64,000 bases of DNA from assembly GCA_035544875.1 (NCBI GenBank), contig DASZZP010000038.1, positions 1-64,000 of the forward strand, given 5' to 3'. Of this stretch, positions 1-10,993 are shown piece after piece. The notes beneath the pieces are model-generated. The model did not search any database, was not told the DNA's origin, and saw only the letters and a list, made by a program, of their open reading frames with translations. The number at the start of each line of letters is the position of its first letter. Position 1 is the first letter of the stretch. The translations under genes were made by a program, and so were the position numbers. Source of the stretch: JASLEW01 sp035544875 (GTDB lineage Bacteria; Acidobacteriota; Thermoanaerobaculia; Multivoradales; UBA5704).

Positions 1-1
1 T

Positions 2-232
2 GCGAAGCGCCTCGAGAAGCTCGAGGAGATCCGGCGCTACCTTGCGGTCGCCCGCGGCCAGCTCGACCTGATCGAGAACTCCTTCCAGCTCATCGCCGAC
101 CAGATCGTCACCATGCGCTCGCCGCAAGAGCTCTCCGGCCAACTCGACGAGCTCCTCAACGGGGTCGAGCAGGTGCGCGAGACGAGCCGTGAGACCGAGC
201 GGTTCCTGGCCGGCATCGACCGCTCGGCGTGA
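2..232 (+). CDS. C-terminal end of a coiled-coil protein (partial)
   Basis: The reading frame is open from the window edge to a TGA at 230-232, giving 76 residues. The sequence is rich in Glu, Leu, Arg and Gln with heptad spacing (for example KRLEKLEEIRRYL near the start and LDELLNGVEQVRE later), so it is probably a long helix or coiled coil. No signal peptide or membrane segment lies in the visible part. The N-terminus is outside the window, so the protein cannot be named. It points the same way as nothing nearby: the next gene is on the opposite strand. I am confident that the frame is coding and not about its function. Confidence 0.6.
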   Translation, partial: AKRLEKLEEIRRYLAVARGQLDLIENSFQLIADQIVTMRSPQELSGQLDELLNGVEQVRETSRETERFLAGIDRSA

Positions 233-297
233 GCCGGCGCCTCTGATCGCGTCACCTGAACACCGGCCGCATGAAGCGCAGGTAACAGGTCACCATG

Positions 298-1254
298 TCA
301 TCCTCCTGAATCGCTGCACGTTCTGGCCAGTCGGCTTCCTGGCCTCATTTCCGTCGAGCAATCCGTCAGGTCTTTCGTCTCCGTGCGCCGGCGCTGCGCG
401 TTCACGACGACGACGCCGGCGAGCGCGACGCCCCCGCCGGCGAGGGAGAGCAAAGACGGCGCCTCGCGCAGCCAAAGCCAGCCGATCAGGATGGTAAGCA
501 CGGGAACCACGTAGAGGAAGCTCGAAGCGCGCGCCGCGGGCATGCGCGCCAGCACGTGGCTCCAGGCGACGTAGCCGATCGCGCCCGGACAGACGCCCAG
601 GTAGGCGACGGTGATGGTGGCGCCGAGCGGCGCGCGCGGGATCTGGTGCAGCAGACTCGGGAGAAAGGGCAGCAGGAGCAGCGTGCCGAACCACAGCGCC
701 AAGGCGGTCACGCCGAGCGGCGCCTGGTGCGTGAGCAGCGGCCTCTGCAAGCAGAAATACACGCTCTGTGCGAGAGCGGCGACCACCACCAGGCCCACCG
801 CGGGCTCCAGCCGCACGCCGCCCCCTTCCCCGGCCGCGATCAAGCCGGCGCCCGCAAGGCTGATCGCGAGACCGGCAAGCTGGCGTACGCCGAGACGCTC
901 GCCGAGGAAGCGGCTGGCCAGGAGCGCGGTGAAGACCGGGACCGTGTTGCCCACGAAGCTCGCGGCGCCGGCGGTGACCCGGGTCTCACCCGCGTTCAAG
1001 GCCAGGTTGTAAACCGTGAACCCCGCGGCGCCCGCGAGCAGCACCCTGGGCCAATCGCGGAGCGCGGGAATGGGCACGCGGCGCCTGAGGGCGTAGACCG
1101 CAAGCACGGCCGAAGCAACCAGGTAGCGCAGCAGCGCCACCTGCGTCGGCGAATAGTCCTTGAGACTCGCCCGGATCCCGACGAACGCCGAAGCCCAGAA
1201 AACCAGCGTGGCGACGAGAGCGGGCGCGACAGCGAGCAACATTGGCTTCTTCAT
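298..1254 (-). CDS. EamA/DMT-family inner-membrane transporter
   Basis: This is a 318-residue protein made almost entirely of hydrophobic segments, about ten, in two homologous halves as in EamA (DUF6) drug/metabolite transporters. Family members usually export small metabolites or amino acids; the substrate here is unknown. Typical half-repeat features are visible, such as FWASAFVGIRASL at the start and a GERLG loop before the second block of helices. I start at the ATG at 1254 (MKKPM), which follows an AGGGA-like site; an upstream ATG at 1284 would only add ten charged residues. The last 28 residues or so are polar and probably cytoplasmic. It is divergent from the GlxA-type regulator at 1474, which is a natural candidate for its control (inference). 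Confidence 0.88.
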   Translation of the reverse strand: MKKPMLLAVAPALVATLVFWASAFVGIRASLKDYSPTQVALLRYLVASAVLAVYALRRRVPIPALRDWPRVLLAGAAGFTVYNLALNAGETRVTAGAASFVGNTVPVFTALLASRFLGERLGVRQLAGLAISLAGAGLIAAGEGGGVRLEPAVGLVVVAALAQSVYFCLQRPLLTHQAPLGVTALALWFGTLLLLPFLPSLLHQIPRAPLGATITVAYLGVCPGAIGYVAWSHVLARMPAARASSFLYVVPVLTILIGWLWLREAPSLLSLAGGGVALAGVVVVNAQRRRTETKDLTDCSTEMRPGSRLARTCSDSGG

Positions 1255-1473
1255 GGCGTCCCTGGACGCGGTGACGCGGCGCAAGGGCTCACGAAACGAA
1301 GCAGGCTCTCGAAATGCGCCAGAGCGTCATTTGGCTCGGCGGCTGGCGTTCCGGTGACGGGGGTGACTGCGGCGTTCAGGGAGGACATTGCGCTCTCCTC
1401 TCGCGGCCAATCCTGGCGTGGCGCGACGTTCGCCGCGAGTGTCAGAACTGACAATATGGGTTAAGATCCTGCC
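1255..1473. promoter_or_regulatory. Divergent promoter region of transporter and GlxA-type regulator
   Basis: These 219 bases separate two divergent genes. On the plus strand a TAAGAT hexamer lies at 1462-1467, six bases before the regulator ATG, with no Shine-Dalgarno between. It matches the -10-like box of leaderless transcripts seen at several other genes here. A small inverted motif (TGTCAGAACTGACA) sits at 1440-1453 just upstream and could be an operator. On the minus strand I see only a weak AGGGA ribosome site before 1254. Confidence 0.45.
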
Positions 1474-2442
1474 ATGCCCCCTCCCCGCAACCGCCGCGTC
1501 GTCGCCCTGGTCTACGACCGCCTCAGCATCTTCGAGTTCGCCATCGTCGTGGAGGCCTTTGGCCTGCCGCGGCCTGAGTTGCCGGTCGACTGGTATTGCT
1601 TTTCCGCCTGTTCTCTCGAGCCGCCGCCGGCGCGCGCGACCGGCGGCGTGCGAGTCAGCGCCCGCTCGGGTCTGGGGGCATTGCGCACTGCCGGCACGGT
1701 CGTGATCCCGGGCTGGCGGGACCCGGACGAGCTGCCGCCGGCCGCGCTCCTCGATGCGGTCCGCCGCGCCCACCGAAGGGGGGCGCGGCTGATGTCGATC
1801 TGCAGCGGTGTGTTCGTCCTGGCAGCGGCCGGCCTGCTCGACGGGAAGCGCGCCACGACGCACTGGCGCTACTTAGACAAGCTCCGCGCACGCTATCCCG
1901 AAATTCAGATCGAGCCCGACGTCTTGTACGTCGATGAGGGCGACATCCTCACCTCGGCGGGAAGCGCGGCCGGGATCGATCTCTGCCTTCATCTCATCCG
2001 GCGCGACTACGGCGCGGACATTGCGAACCAGGTGGCGAGACGGATGGTCGTGCCGCCGCACCGCGACGGCGGCCAGGCCCAATATGTTAGCGAGCCGATT
2101 CGACCCGCGGCCGCCGCTGGCCTCGCCCCCGTCATGGACTGGGCGGTCGGGCGGCTCCACTCGTCGTTGACGGTGGACGAGCTGGCGCGTCGCGCGAAGA
2201 TGTCGCTGCGAACGTTCGCGCGTCGTTTCGTCCACGAAACGGGGACCACGCCGCATCGTTGGCTGACCCGGCAGCGGCTGATCGCGGCGCAGCGGCGGCT
2301 GGAGACTACCCACGACGATATCGACAGGGTCGCGGAGGCGGCCGGCTTCGACACGCCGGAGACGCTCCGGTATCACTTCCGACGCGCCTTCGGCACAACC
2401 CCGACGGCCTACCGCAAACGCTTTTGCCTGGCGGCGCGGTGA
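1474..2442 (+). CDS. GlxA/FtrA-like AraC-family transcriptional regulator
   Basis: The 322-residue protein has a DJ-1/PfpI-like domain (about residues 8-180) followed by an AraC-type double helix-turn-helix (about 215-318). The nucleophile-elbow cysteine of the DJ-1 fold is at C110 in SICSG; in this family the domain senses ligands and does not act as a peptidase. The second helix-turn-helix carries the usual AGFDTPETLRYHFRRAFGTTP pattern seen in FtrA/GlxA proteins. Length is normal for the family. Being divergent from an EamA exporter suggests it regulates that gene. The ATG at 1474 has no Shine-Dalgarno but has TAAGAT six bases upstream, consistent with a leaderless message. Confidence 0.88.
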   Translation: MPPPRNRRVVALVYDRLSIFEFAIVVEAFGLPRPELPVDWYCFSACSLEPPPARATGGVRVSARSGLGALRTAGTVVIPGWRDPDELPPAALLDAVRRAHRRGARLMSICSGVFVLAAAGLLDGKRATTHWRYLDKLRARYPEIQIEPDVLYVDEGDILTSAGSAAGIDLCLHLIRRDYGADIANQVARRMVVPPHRDGGQAQYVSEPIRPAAAAGLAPVMDWAVGRLHSSLTVDELARRAKMSLRTFARRFVHETGTTPHRWLTRQRLIAAQRRLETTHDDIDRVAEAAGFDTPETLRYHFRRAFGTTPTAYRKRFCLAAR

Positions 2443-2502
2443 CCAGCGGACCTGCGCACCTGCTGTGTGTCTCGGCCCGAGTCCTCGGTGGCCCCGCTTT
2501 GC

Positions 2503-4410
2503 TCAGCGAGCGGCGTCGGCCGGCGGCGCGCCCTTCGCCTCCGCCACCCAGGCGCGGATCTGGCCGTCGAGCACGTCCAGGGGGAGAGCGCCGTTGGCCA
2601 GCACGTGGTCGTGAAAGCTGCGCAGATCGAACTTCGGCCCCAGTTCCTTCTCGGCATAGGCGCGCACCTCCTTGATTTTGAGCTCGCCGATCTTGTATGC
2701 CAGCGCCTGGCCGGGCCACACGATGTAGCGGTCGACCTCGACCGTGATGTCGTGCTCGGTATTGGCCGAGTTGGCCTTCATGTAGTCGATCGCCTGCTGG
2801 CGCGTCCAGCCGAGGGCGTGCAGGCCGGTGTCGACCACCAGCCGGAGCGCCCGCCATATCTCGGCGGTGAGCCGGCCGAAGTCGGAGTAGGGGTCCTGGT
2901 AGAGGCCGACTTCCGCGCCCAGGCTCTCGGCATAGAGGCCCCAGCCCTCCGCGTAGGCGGTGTAGCTGTCGTACTTGCGCCACTCCGGCACACCTTCGAG
3001 CTCCTGCGCGAGCGCCACCTGCAGATGGTGGCCGGGGACGGCCTCGTGCAGGGCCAGCTGCTCCATCCCCCACTTGGGCCGCGACTTGAGGTCATAGGTG
3101 TTGACGAAGAAGTAGCCCGGGCGGCCGCCGGCGAGCGAGCCAGGATCATAGTAGGCGCTGGTCTGCGACTTCTCGGAATAGGCGGGCATCCGCTGTACGC
3201 CGTAGGGCAGCCGCGGCAGCTTGCCAAACAGCTTGATCAGCTGCGGATCGATCCGCTTGCACAGGTCGCGGTAGGCGGTCAGCAGCTCTTCGGAGCTGGT
3301 GAAAAAGAAGCGCGGATCGGTACGCAAGAAGAGCTGAAAGTCGGCGAAGCTCCCTTTGAAGCCGATCTTCTGGATCAAGGCATCCATCTCGGCGCGGATG
3401 CGCTTGACCTCGGCGAGACCGATCTCGTGGATCTGCCGCGGGGCGAGGTCGGTCGTGGTCTGCGTGCGCACCGCATAGGCATACCAGGCCTGGCCGTCGG
3501 GCATGGCGCTCATCGCGATCGAATCGCGCGCCTGCGGCACGTAGGTCGCCTCGAGGTAGTCGTGAAGCTTGCGGAAGGCCGGCGCCACCGCGCCGCGAAA
3601 GACCTCATAGGCCTCGCGCCGCAGCGCCTCCTGCTCGGGCGCCGCGATGGCGGCGGGAAACTTGGTGAAGGCGGTGAGCATGGGGCTCTTGGCCGGATCG
3701 TCGACCAGCTGCGCCACCACCTGCGCCGGCACGTCGCGCAAGGTTACCCGAGGCGGGGTGATGCCCGCGGCGCGGCCGCGCTCGAGCAGCGCCATGGTGT
3801 CCTCGATCACCCGTGGAATCCCGCGCAGGCGGGCGAGGACGTCCCGGTACTGGGCGATGGTCTGGGTGGGCATGTAGGAGAGGAGCTGCGGGATGCCCTG
3901 CTGGACCCCTCCCATCTGACTGATCGCCAGGTATTCGCGATGGAATCGATTGCCCTCCACCTCGAGACGCGCCTGGCGCAAGAACAGGTCGTAGTTGAGC
4001 CGTTCGGCCGCGTTGAGCCGGGAGCGGTCGATCGATTCGGCCGCCGCCACCACTTTCGGCGCCAGAGCGTTGCGGCGGGCGATCGCCGCGAGCGAGCTGT
4101 CCGACCAGCGGTCGTTCTCGCCCGGCACGCCGATCGAGGTGGCGAGCTCCGGATACTCCTGCAGTGCCCAGCGCCAGGTCAGGTCGAACAGTGCCGCAAG
4201 CCGCGCGCCATCGCTCTGCCGCCCCCGGGCCGCGATCAGCTCGTCGAGCCGCGGGCCGAGGTCGATCTGACCGGTCTGGCCGGCCGCCGCTGTCTCGCCA
4301 GAGACGGCAGTGGCCGGCTCGGTCGCCGCGGCGAACCGCACTGCCGCCTCCGCGGCCGCTCCCAGCAGCACCACCGCAATCAGGAGAAGGCGCCTCATCT
4401 GCCTGTCCAT
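2503..4410 (-). CDS. Secreted DUF885-family zinc hydrolase
   Basis: This 635-residue protein belongs to the DUF885 family, large alpha-helical proteins resembling M32/thermolysin-type metallopeptidases. The key motif HEAVPGHHLQ is at about residue 455, followed about 30 residues later by AEGWGLYAE, which supplies the third metal ligand, so the site looks intact. The N-terminus (MDRQMRRLLLIAVVLL then an Ala-rich stretch) is a Sec signal peptide, and the protein is expected in the periplasm or outside. The ATG at 4410 is supported by a strong AGGAGG site five bases upstream. The substrate is unknown; peptides are likely. It is convergent with the upstream regulator and shares strand with the M28 peptidase, but a repeat-filled gap of about 200 bp separates them. 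Confidence 0.88.
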   Translation of the reverse strand: MDRQMRRLLLIAVVLLGAAAEAAVRFAAATEPATAVSGETAAAGQTGQIDLGPRLDELIAARGRQSDGARLAALFDLTWRWALQEYPELATSIGVPGENDRWSDSSLAAIARRNALAPKVVAAAESIDRSRLNAAERLNYDLFLRQARLEVEGNRFHREYLAISQMGGVQQGIPQLLSYMPTQTIAQYRDVLARLRGIPRVIEDTMALLERGRAAGITPPRVTLRDVPAQVVAQLVDDPAKSPMLTAFTKFPAAIAAPEQEALRREAYEVFRGAVAPAFRKLHDYLEATYVPQARDSIAMSAMPDGQAWYAYAVRTQTTTDLAPRQIHEIGLAEVKRIRAEMDALIQKIGFKGSFADFQLFLRTDPRFFFTSSEELLTAYRDLCKRIDPQLIKLFGKLPRLPYGVQRMPAYSEKSQTSAYYDPGSLAGGRPGYFFVNTYDLKSRPKWGMEQLALHEAVPGHHLQVALAQELEGVPEWRKYDSYTAYAEGWGLYAESLGAEVGLYQDPYSDFGRLTAEIWRALRLVVDTGLHALGWTRQQAIDYMKANSANTEHDITVEVDRYIVWPGQALAYKIGELKIKEVRAYAEKELGPKFDLRSFHDHVLANGALPLDVLDGQIRAWVAEAKGAPPADAAR

Positions 4411-4474
4411 GTACTCCTCCTGGGCCCTCGGGGGGCCGTCCTAGTCAACCACCGGCGGTGCCGATCCCGAGGGA

Positions 4475-4612
4475 TGAACGGCACTGCGCTGTGGCGGTGG
4501 AAGCCTACTCGAAGCATCGATCGGATCGCCCCCCGCAACCCCTCGATCCCCTTCCCACCCCTCAGGGGGGGAAGGGGACGCCCCCTCCCCTGGCGCACGG
4601 ACCAGTTTCGTT
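4475..4612. repeat. Interspersed repeat A, copy 1
   Basis: About 138 bases between two minus-strand hydrolase genes recur at 19731-19868 in the same orientation. The central stretch of about 100 bases (4491-4590) differs at only two positions. It contains a strong GC hairpin: CCCCTTCCC near 4550 pairs with GGGAAGGGG near 4570. No open reading frame in it looks like a protein. There is no T-run, so it is not a textbook terminator, but it could act as a transcript end or processing site. Confidence 0.85.
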
Positions 4613-4613
4613 G

Positions 4614-7688
<3,075 letters not shown>

Positions 7689-7851
7689 GGGCGTTGCTTG
7701 CTTTGCCCAACGGCCGGCCGACTCTACCACCGGCGAAACCGGGCCCATTCAGCGGGTGTGGGACAAGTCCTGCCCCGTCCTGGCTCACTAAACGGGTGTG
7801 GGGGGAGTCCTGCCCGTCCTTGGGGGGAGGCGGAGGTCCCCGCCTGCTGGA

Positions 7852-7958
7852 GCGCCCTCTGCAGGGGCTCGCTCACTGCCGGTTCAGCCCCCCTTGTCAG
7901 GCATCCGTCCCTACCTTCGAGCAGGGCCGGGCAGTGAGCGAGCCCCTGCAGAAGGCGC
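7852..7958. repeat. Inverted-repeat element B, copy 1 (107 bp)
   Basis: The left arm 7852-7880 and right arm 7930-7958 are 29-base inverted repeats with one mismatch, enclosing 49 unrelated bases. A second element of 102 bases with arms of the same kind (both start GCGCC and contain GCAGGG and CTCACTGC) is at 62701-62802. Arms are conserved while the centres differ. Size and layout resemble a MITE or a REP-type doublet; no target-site duplication is obvious. Confidence 0.8.
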
Positions 7959-8060
7959 GGCCCGAACTGTGCGCCGGTCGATTTCTCCTCCCTGGGACAA
8001 GGCCAGGACGGAGGGGGCTCACAACCTGCGCCTCCGCGTGATAGCTTGACCGCGCGAATC

Positions 8061-8122
8061 GATCGGGCAGCCGCGCTTTCGCGCGGGCCTTGATCGGGCG
8101 GCCGCGCCCATGCGCGGACTTG
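8061..8122 (+). repeat. Two tandem 31-bp hairpin units
   Basis: Two adjacent 31-base units each begin GATCGGGC and contain CCGCGC-loop-GCGCGG, so each folds into a six-pair hairpin; the loops differ (TTTC and CCAT). The phrase GATCGGGCGGCCG recurs near 61002, which hints at a dispersed motif. Function unknown. Confidence 0.6.
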
Positions 8123-8195
8123 AGGGCCACCCGGCGCGACGATTTCCGGGTAAGCTCAGGCCCCGAGACAACCTGAAGGCGAAAGCGAGACTGAT

Positions 8196-9674
8196 ATGGC
8201 AGAGCACGACACCCCCCCCACCGAGCAGCCGCAGCCTGCGGAAGGACATGACGCCCCGCCCTCCCAGCAGCTGCAGCCTGCGGAAGGACACGACGCCCCA
8301 CCCACCGAGCAGGCGCAGCCCGCGGAATTACATGACACCCCGCCCGCCCAGCAACCGCAGGCCGCGGCGGCACCCCCCCCCACCCCCCCAAACGCCGAGC
8401 CGCAGGTCACGCATGAGGAAAAGACGGAGAGCGCCGGAGAAAAGCAGGGATTCGGCGAGATCCTGGCCCAGTTCGAGCAGGACACGAGCGCCGAGAAGCG
8501 TGAGAATCCCGCGCTGGGGACCAAGGTCAGCGGCAAGGTCCTGTCGATTGGCGAGCAGTCGGTCTTCATCGATCTCGGCACCAAGTCCGAGGGGATGATC
8601 GACGCGGCGCAGCTGCGCGATGCCGAAGGCAAGCTCACCGTCAACGTGGGCGACACCGTGGATGCCACGGTCACGGCGGTCGATCCCGAGAGCGGCGTCC
8701 TGGTGCTGCGCAAGAAGAGCGGCAGCCCGCGCGGCGGCCCCCAGGAGGTCGCAACGGAGCTCCGCCAGGCCCACCAGTACGGCATGCCGGTAGAGGGCAT
8801 GGTCACCGGCATCAACAAGGGGGGCGCCGAGGTCCAGGTCTACGGCATGCGCGGCTTCTGCCCGCTCTCCCAGCTCGACCTGCGCTATGTCGAGAACCCG
8901 CAGCAGTTCATCGGCCAGCGGCTCAAGTTCCGGGTCAGCCGCATCGAGGAAGGGAGCCGCCATCGCCGGCCCGACATCGTGCTGTCGCGCCGCGCCCTGC
9001 TCGAGGAAGAGGCGCAGGCGAAGGCCGCCGAGGTCCGCGCGCGCCTGCAAGTTGGATCGGTGGTGACCGGCAAGGTGACCTCGTTGACCACCTACGGCGC
9101 CTTCCTCGACCTGGGTGGCCTGGAGGGTCTCCTGCACGTCAGCGAGATCGGCTTCTCGCGGCTCGCCGACCCCAAGGAGGCGCTGTCGATCGGGCAGCAG
9201 ATCGAAGTCCAGGTGATCAAGATCGAGAAGGGCAAGGACGAGAAGCGGCCCGAGCGGATCTCGCTCTCGCGGCGGGCGCTCGAGCGCGACCCGTGGCGCG
9301 ACGTGGCGGAGCGATTCCCGGAAGGGACGATCATCAGCGGGCGGGTGGTGCGCCTCGAGTCGTTCGGCGCCTTCGTCGAGCTGGCCCCGGGCCTCGAGGG
9401 GCTGGTGCACGTCAGCGAGCTCGGCACCGGCCGGCGGGTCAACCACGCGCGCGAGGCCGTCCAGCTCGGCCAGGACGTGCGTGTCAAGGTGCTCGGCGTC
9501 GACACCGCCAAGCGGCGCATCTCGCTCTCCATCGCGGCGGTGGCGGCCTCCCCTTCTGCCGAGCACGAAACAGCCGAGGAGCCGGCGCCGCGCGAGGCGG
9601 CGGCCGCCAACCAGCCTTCGAGCTTCGGCTCGCTCGGCGACTTCTTCAAGAACAGCTCCGGCCGGCGCAAGTGA
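8196..9674 (+). CDS. Ribosomal-protein-S1-like RNA-binding protein, four S1 domains
   Basis: This 492-residue cytoplasmic protein has four S1 RNA-binding domains at about residues 107-175, 194-275, 287-365 and 376-450. Domains three and four carry the clearest signatures (GAFLDLGGLEGLLHVSE and GAFVELAPGLEGLVHVSE). It should bind single-stranded RNA in translation or RNA decay, as a short relative of ribosomal protein S1, which has six domains in E. coli. The first 56 residues are four copies of a 13-14-residue unit (AEGHDAPPxxQxQP), followed by a Pro-rich linker, so the N-terminal tail is disordered and expanding. A hydrophilic tail follows the last domain. Whether it is the cell's main S1 protein cannot be decided here. 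Confidence 0.85.
   Translation: MAEHDTPPTEQPQPAEGHDAPPSQQLQPAEGHDAPPTEQAQPAELHDTPPAQQPQAAAAPPPTPPNAEPQVTHEEKTESAGEKQGFGEILAQFEQDTSAEKRENPALGTKVSGKVLSIGEQSVFIDLGTKSEGMIDAAQLRDAEGKLTVNVGDTVDATVTAVDPESGVLVLRKKSGSPRGGPQEVATELRQAHQYGMPVEGMVTGINKGGAEVQVYGMRGFCPLSQLDLRYVENPQQFIGQRLKFRVSRIEEGSRHRRPDIVLSRRALLEEEAQAKAAEVRARLQVGSVVTGKVTSLTTYGAFLDLGGLEGLLHVSEIGFSRLADPKEALSIGQQIEVQVIKIEKGKDEKRPERISLSRRALERDPWRDVAERFPEGTIISGRVVRLESFGAFVELAPGLEGLVHVSELGTGRRVNHAREAVQLGQDVRVKVLGVDTAKRRISLSIAAVAASPSAEHETAEEPAPREAAAANQPSSFGSLGDFFKNSSGRRK
8199..8363 (+). repeat. 42-bp tandem repeat in S1-protein N-terminus
   Basis: Four in-frame units of 39, 42, 42 and 42 bases encode AE(G)HDxPPxxQxQP. The middle two are the most alike at DNA level (GCGGAAGGACAYGACGCCCC), so the array looks recently expanded. 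Confidence 0.8.
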
Positions 9675-9746
9675 AGGCGGGGCCGTGAGGCCCCTCCAAC
9701 CACCCCAAATCTGCGTAAGTAGGCTTCCCACAAGAAAGAAGGGGGC

Positions 9747-9779
9747 TTGACAGAGCCTTTCTGTGGTATCGTCTACAGT
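9747..9779 (+). promoter_or_regulatory. Probable sigma-70-type promoter of DUF5715 gene
   Basis: A perfect TTGACA is at 9747-9752. Candidate -10 boxes downstream (TATCGT at 9767 or TACAGT at 9774) have non-ideal spacing of 14 or 21 bases, so only the -35 is convincing. The DUF5715 gene starts at 9845 after an AAGGAG site at 9826-9831. Confidence 0.45.
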
Positions 9780-9844
9780 CGATTCGCAGTAGAAGAGCAG
9801 ATCTTGGCCCCGGCCCCACTTGCTGGAAGGAGCTTGCGACGCCG

Positions 9845-10828
9845 ATGAGTTACGAGAGCCGGCACCCCCGCGTTCACCTCCCGTTCGCCACGCTCTCCCC
9901 TACCGACGCTCCCCTTCCCGCCGCCGCCGGCCAGGCTGCGGCCCCTCCCAAGCTCCTCCTGGTTGCCCTTCTTGCGCTCCTGCTGCCTGCCGTGGCTCAG
10001 ATCATCGCTCCGCCGCCGATCGCCGCCCAGAGTCTCCTCGGCTCCCATGAGTCGATGGCGCGTCAAAACCAGGTGGCCCAGCAACACGATTACGCCTACT
10101 TGCGCACTCCTCACGACGTGTCGCTGGCGATCGACGCGGGGACCCTGGTCCCGGTCTCCGGCAACGAGGACTACGAGCTGGCCATGGATGAGGTCTCATA
10201 CCCCTACGCGCGCGCCGAGGTCAAGATGTTCCTCGAACAGCTGGCTCACGCCTACCGGCTGGAGTGTGGCGAGCCGCTGGTGGTGACCAGCCTCACCCGG
10301 CCGATCACCCGTCAGCCCTGGAACGCCTCGCCGATCTCGGTCCATCCGACCGGCATGGCCGTCGACCTGCGGCGCACCGACCGGCGCGCCTGCCGGCAGT
10401 GGTTGGAAAGCACACTCCTGGCGCTCGAGGCGGGAGGCATGATCGAGGCGACGCGCGAGCTCTGGCCGGCCCACTATCACCTCGCGGTCTTTCCCGACCC
10501 GCTGCTGCTACCGGGACCGATCGGCGATCCCGGGGGCGTGGTCCGCCTCGCCGCGCTGCACCAGGACTCGGCGCGTGCCGCGCACGAGGCCGACGCCGCG
10601 GCAAGCGGCCGGGTGCGCCTGGTGCGCGGCCGCAACGGCCGGCTCCAGATCACCCAGGGCGCGATCGCCCGGCGCGGCCGCGCCGCGAGCGGCAGGATGT
10701 CGCTCCACCGTAGTGCCGGCGCGACCCGGCATCGCCGGCACGCGCAGCACTCGGCGGTTGCCCAGCGGCGCACGGCGTCCGGAAAGCATCGAGCGCACGC
10801 CCCATCCTCGACCCAGACCGCGCGTTAG
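9845..10828 (+). CDS. DUF5715-family LAS-type peptidase-like protein, secreted
   Basis: A 327-residue protein with an N-terminal hydrophobic segment (about residues 36-55; signal peptide or anchor) and a DUF5715 domain (about 85-220). The domain has the LAS metallopeptidase pattern: SVHPTGMAVDLR (H167, D174) and later AHYHLAVF (H210, H212), the zinc ligands of M15-like peptidoglycan or peptide hydrolases. It probably acts in the periplasm on cell wall or short peptides; the exact substrate is unknown. The last 100 residues are Arg-, His- and Ala-rich and probably disordered. An AAGGAG site lies 14 bases before the ATG. It is convergent with the cyclase gene. Confidence 0.78.
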   Translation: MSYESRHPRVHLPFATLSPTDAPLPAAAGQAAAPPKLLLVALLALLLPAVAQIIAPPPIAAQSLLGSHESMARQNQVAQQHDYAYLRTPHDVSLAIDAGTLVPVSGNEDYELAMDEVSYPYARAEVKMFLEQLAHAYRLECGEPLVVTSLTRPITRQPWNASPISVHPTGMAVDLRRTDRRACRQWLESTLLALEAGGMIEATRELWPAHYHLAVFPDPLLLPGPIGDPGGVVRLAALHQDSARAAHEADAAASGRVRLVRGRNGRLQITQGAIARRGRAASGRMSLHRSAGATRHRRHAQHSAVAQRRTASGKHRAHAPSSTQTAR

Positions 10829-10850
10829 ACCCGACAAGCCGGCGATTGAA

Positions 10851-10917
10851 CGACCTCCGGGGAGAGCCCTCCGGGGAATGCCGCACGTCCATCACCGGAC
10901 GGGCGACCTGTGCCCGC
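10851..10917 (+). repeat. Interspersed repeat C, copy 1
   Basis: These 67 bases just after the DUF5715 gene recur in inverted orientation at 22531-22595 with about seven differences including a 2-base gap. The core GGGGAATGCCGCACGTCCATC is nearly unchanged. It contains CTCCGGGG twice. No coding potential. Confidence 0.82.
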
Positions 10918-10993
10918 CCCCGCCCCCTGCCGCCGGTCCAGAGCCTACACCTGACGCTGAACGCAGGGGCCAAGAGGACCAGTAGGCGCGGGC

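Larger units (their letters stand above)
7689..8195. other. Repeat-rich intergenic region
   Basis: No gene is visible in these 507 bases between the divergent M28 and S1-domain genes. The region holds a 40-base direct repeat beginning CGGGTGTGGG at 7753 and 7793, the inverted-repeat element at 7852-7958, and two 31-base hairpin units at 8061-8122. The S1-gene leader follows: TAAGCT at 8151-8156 is a possible -10 and GAAAGCGAGA at 8179-8188 a weak ribosome site. Confidence 0.7.
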
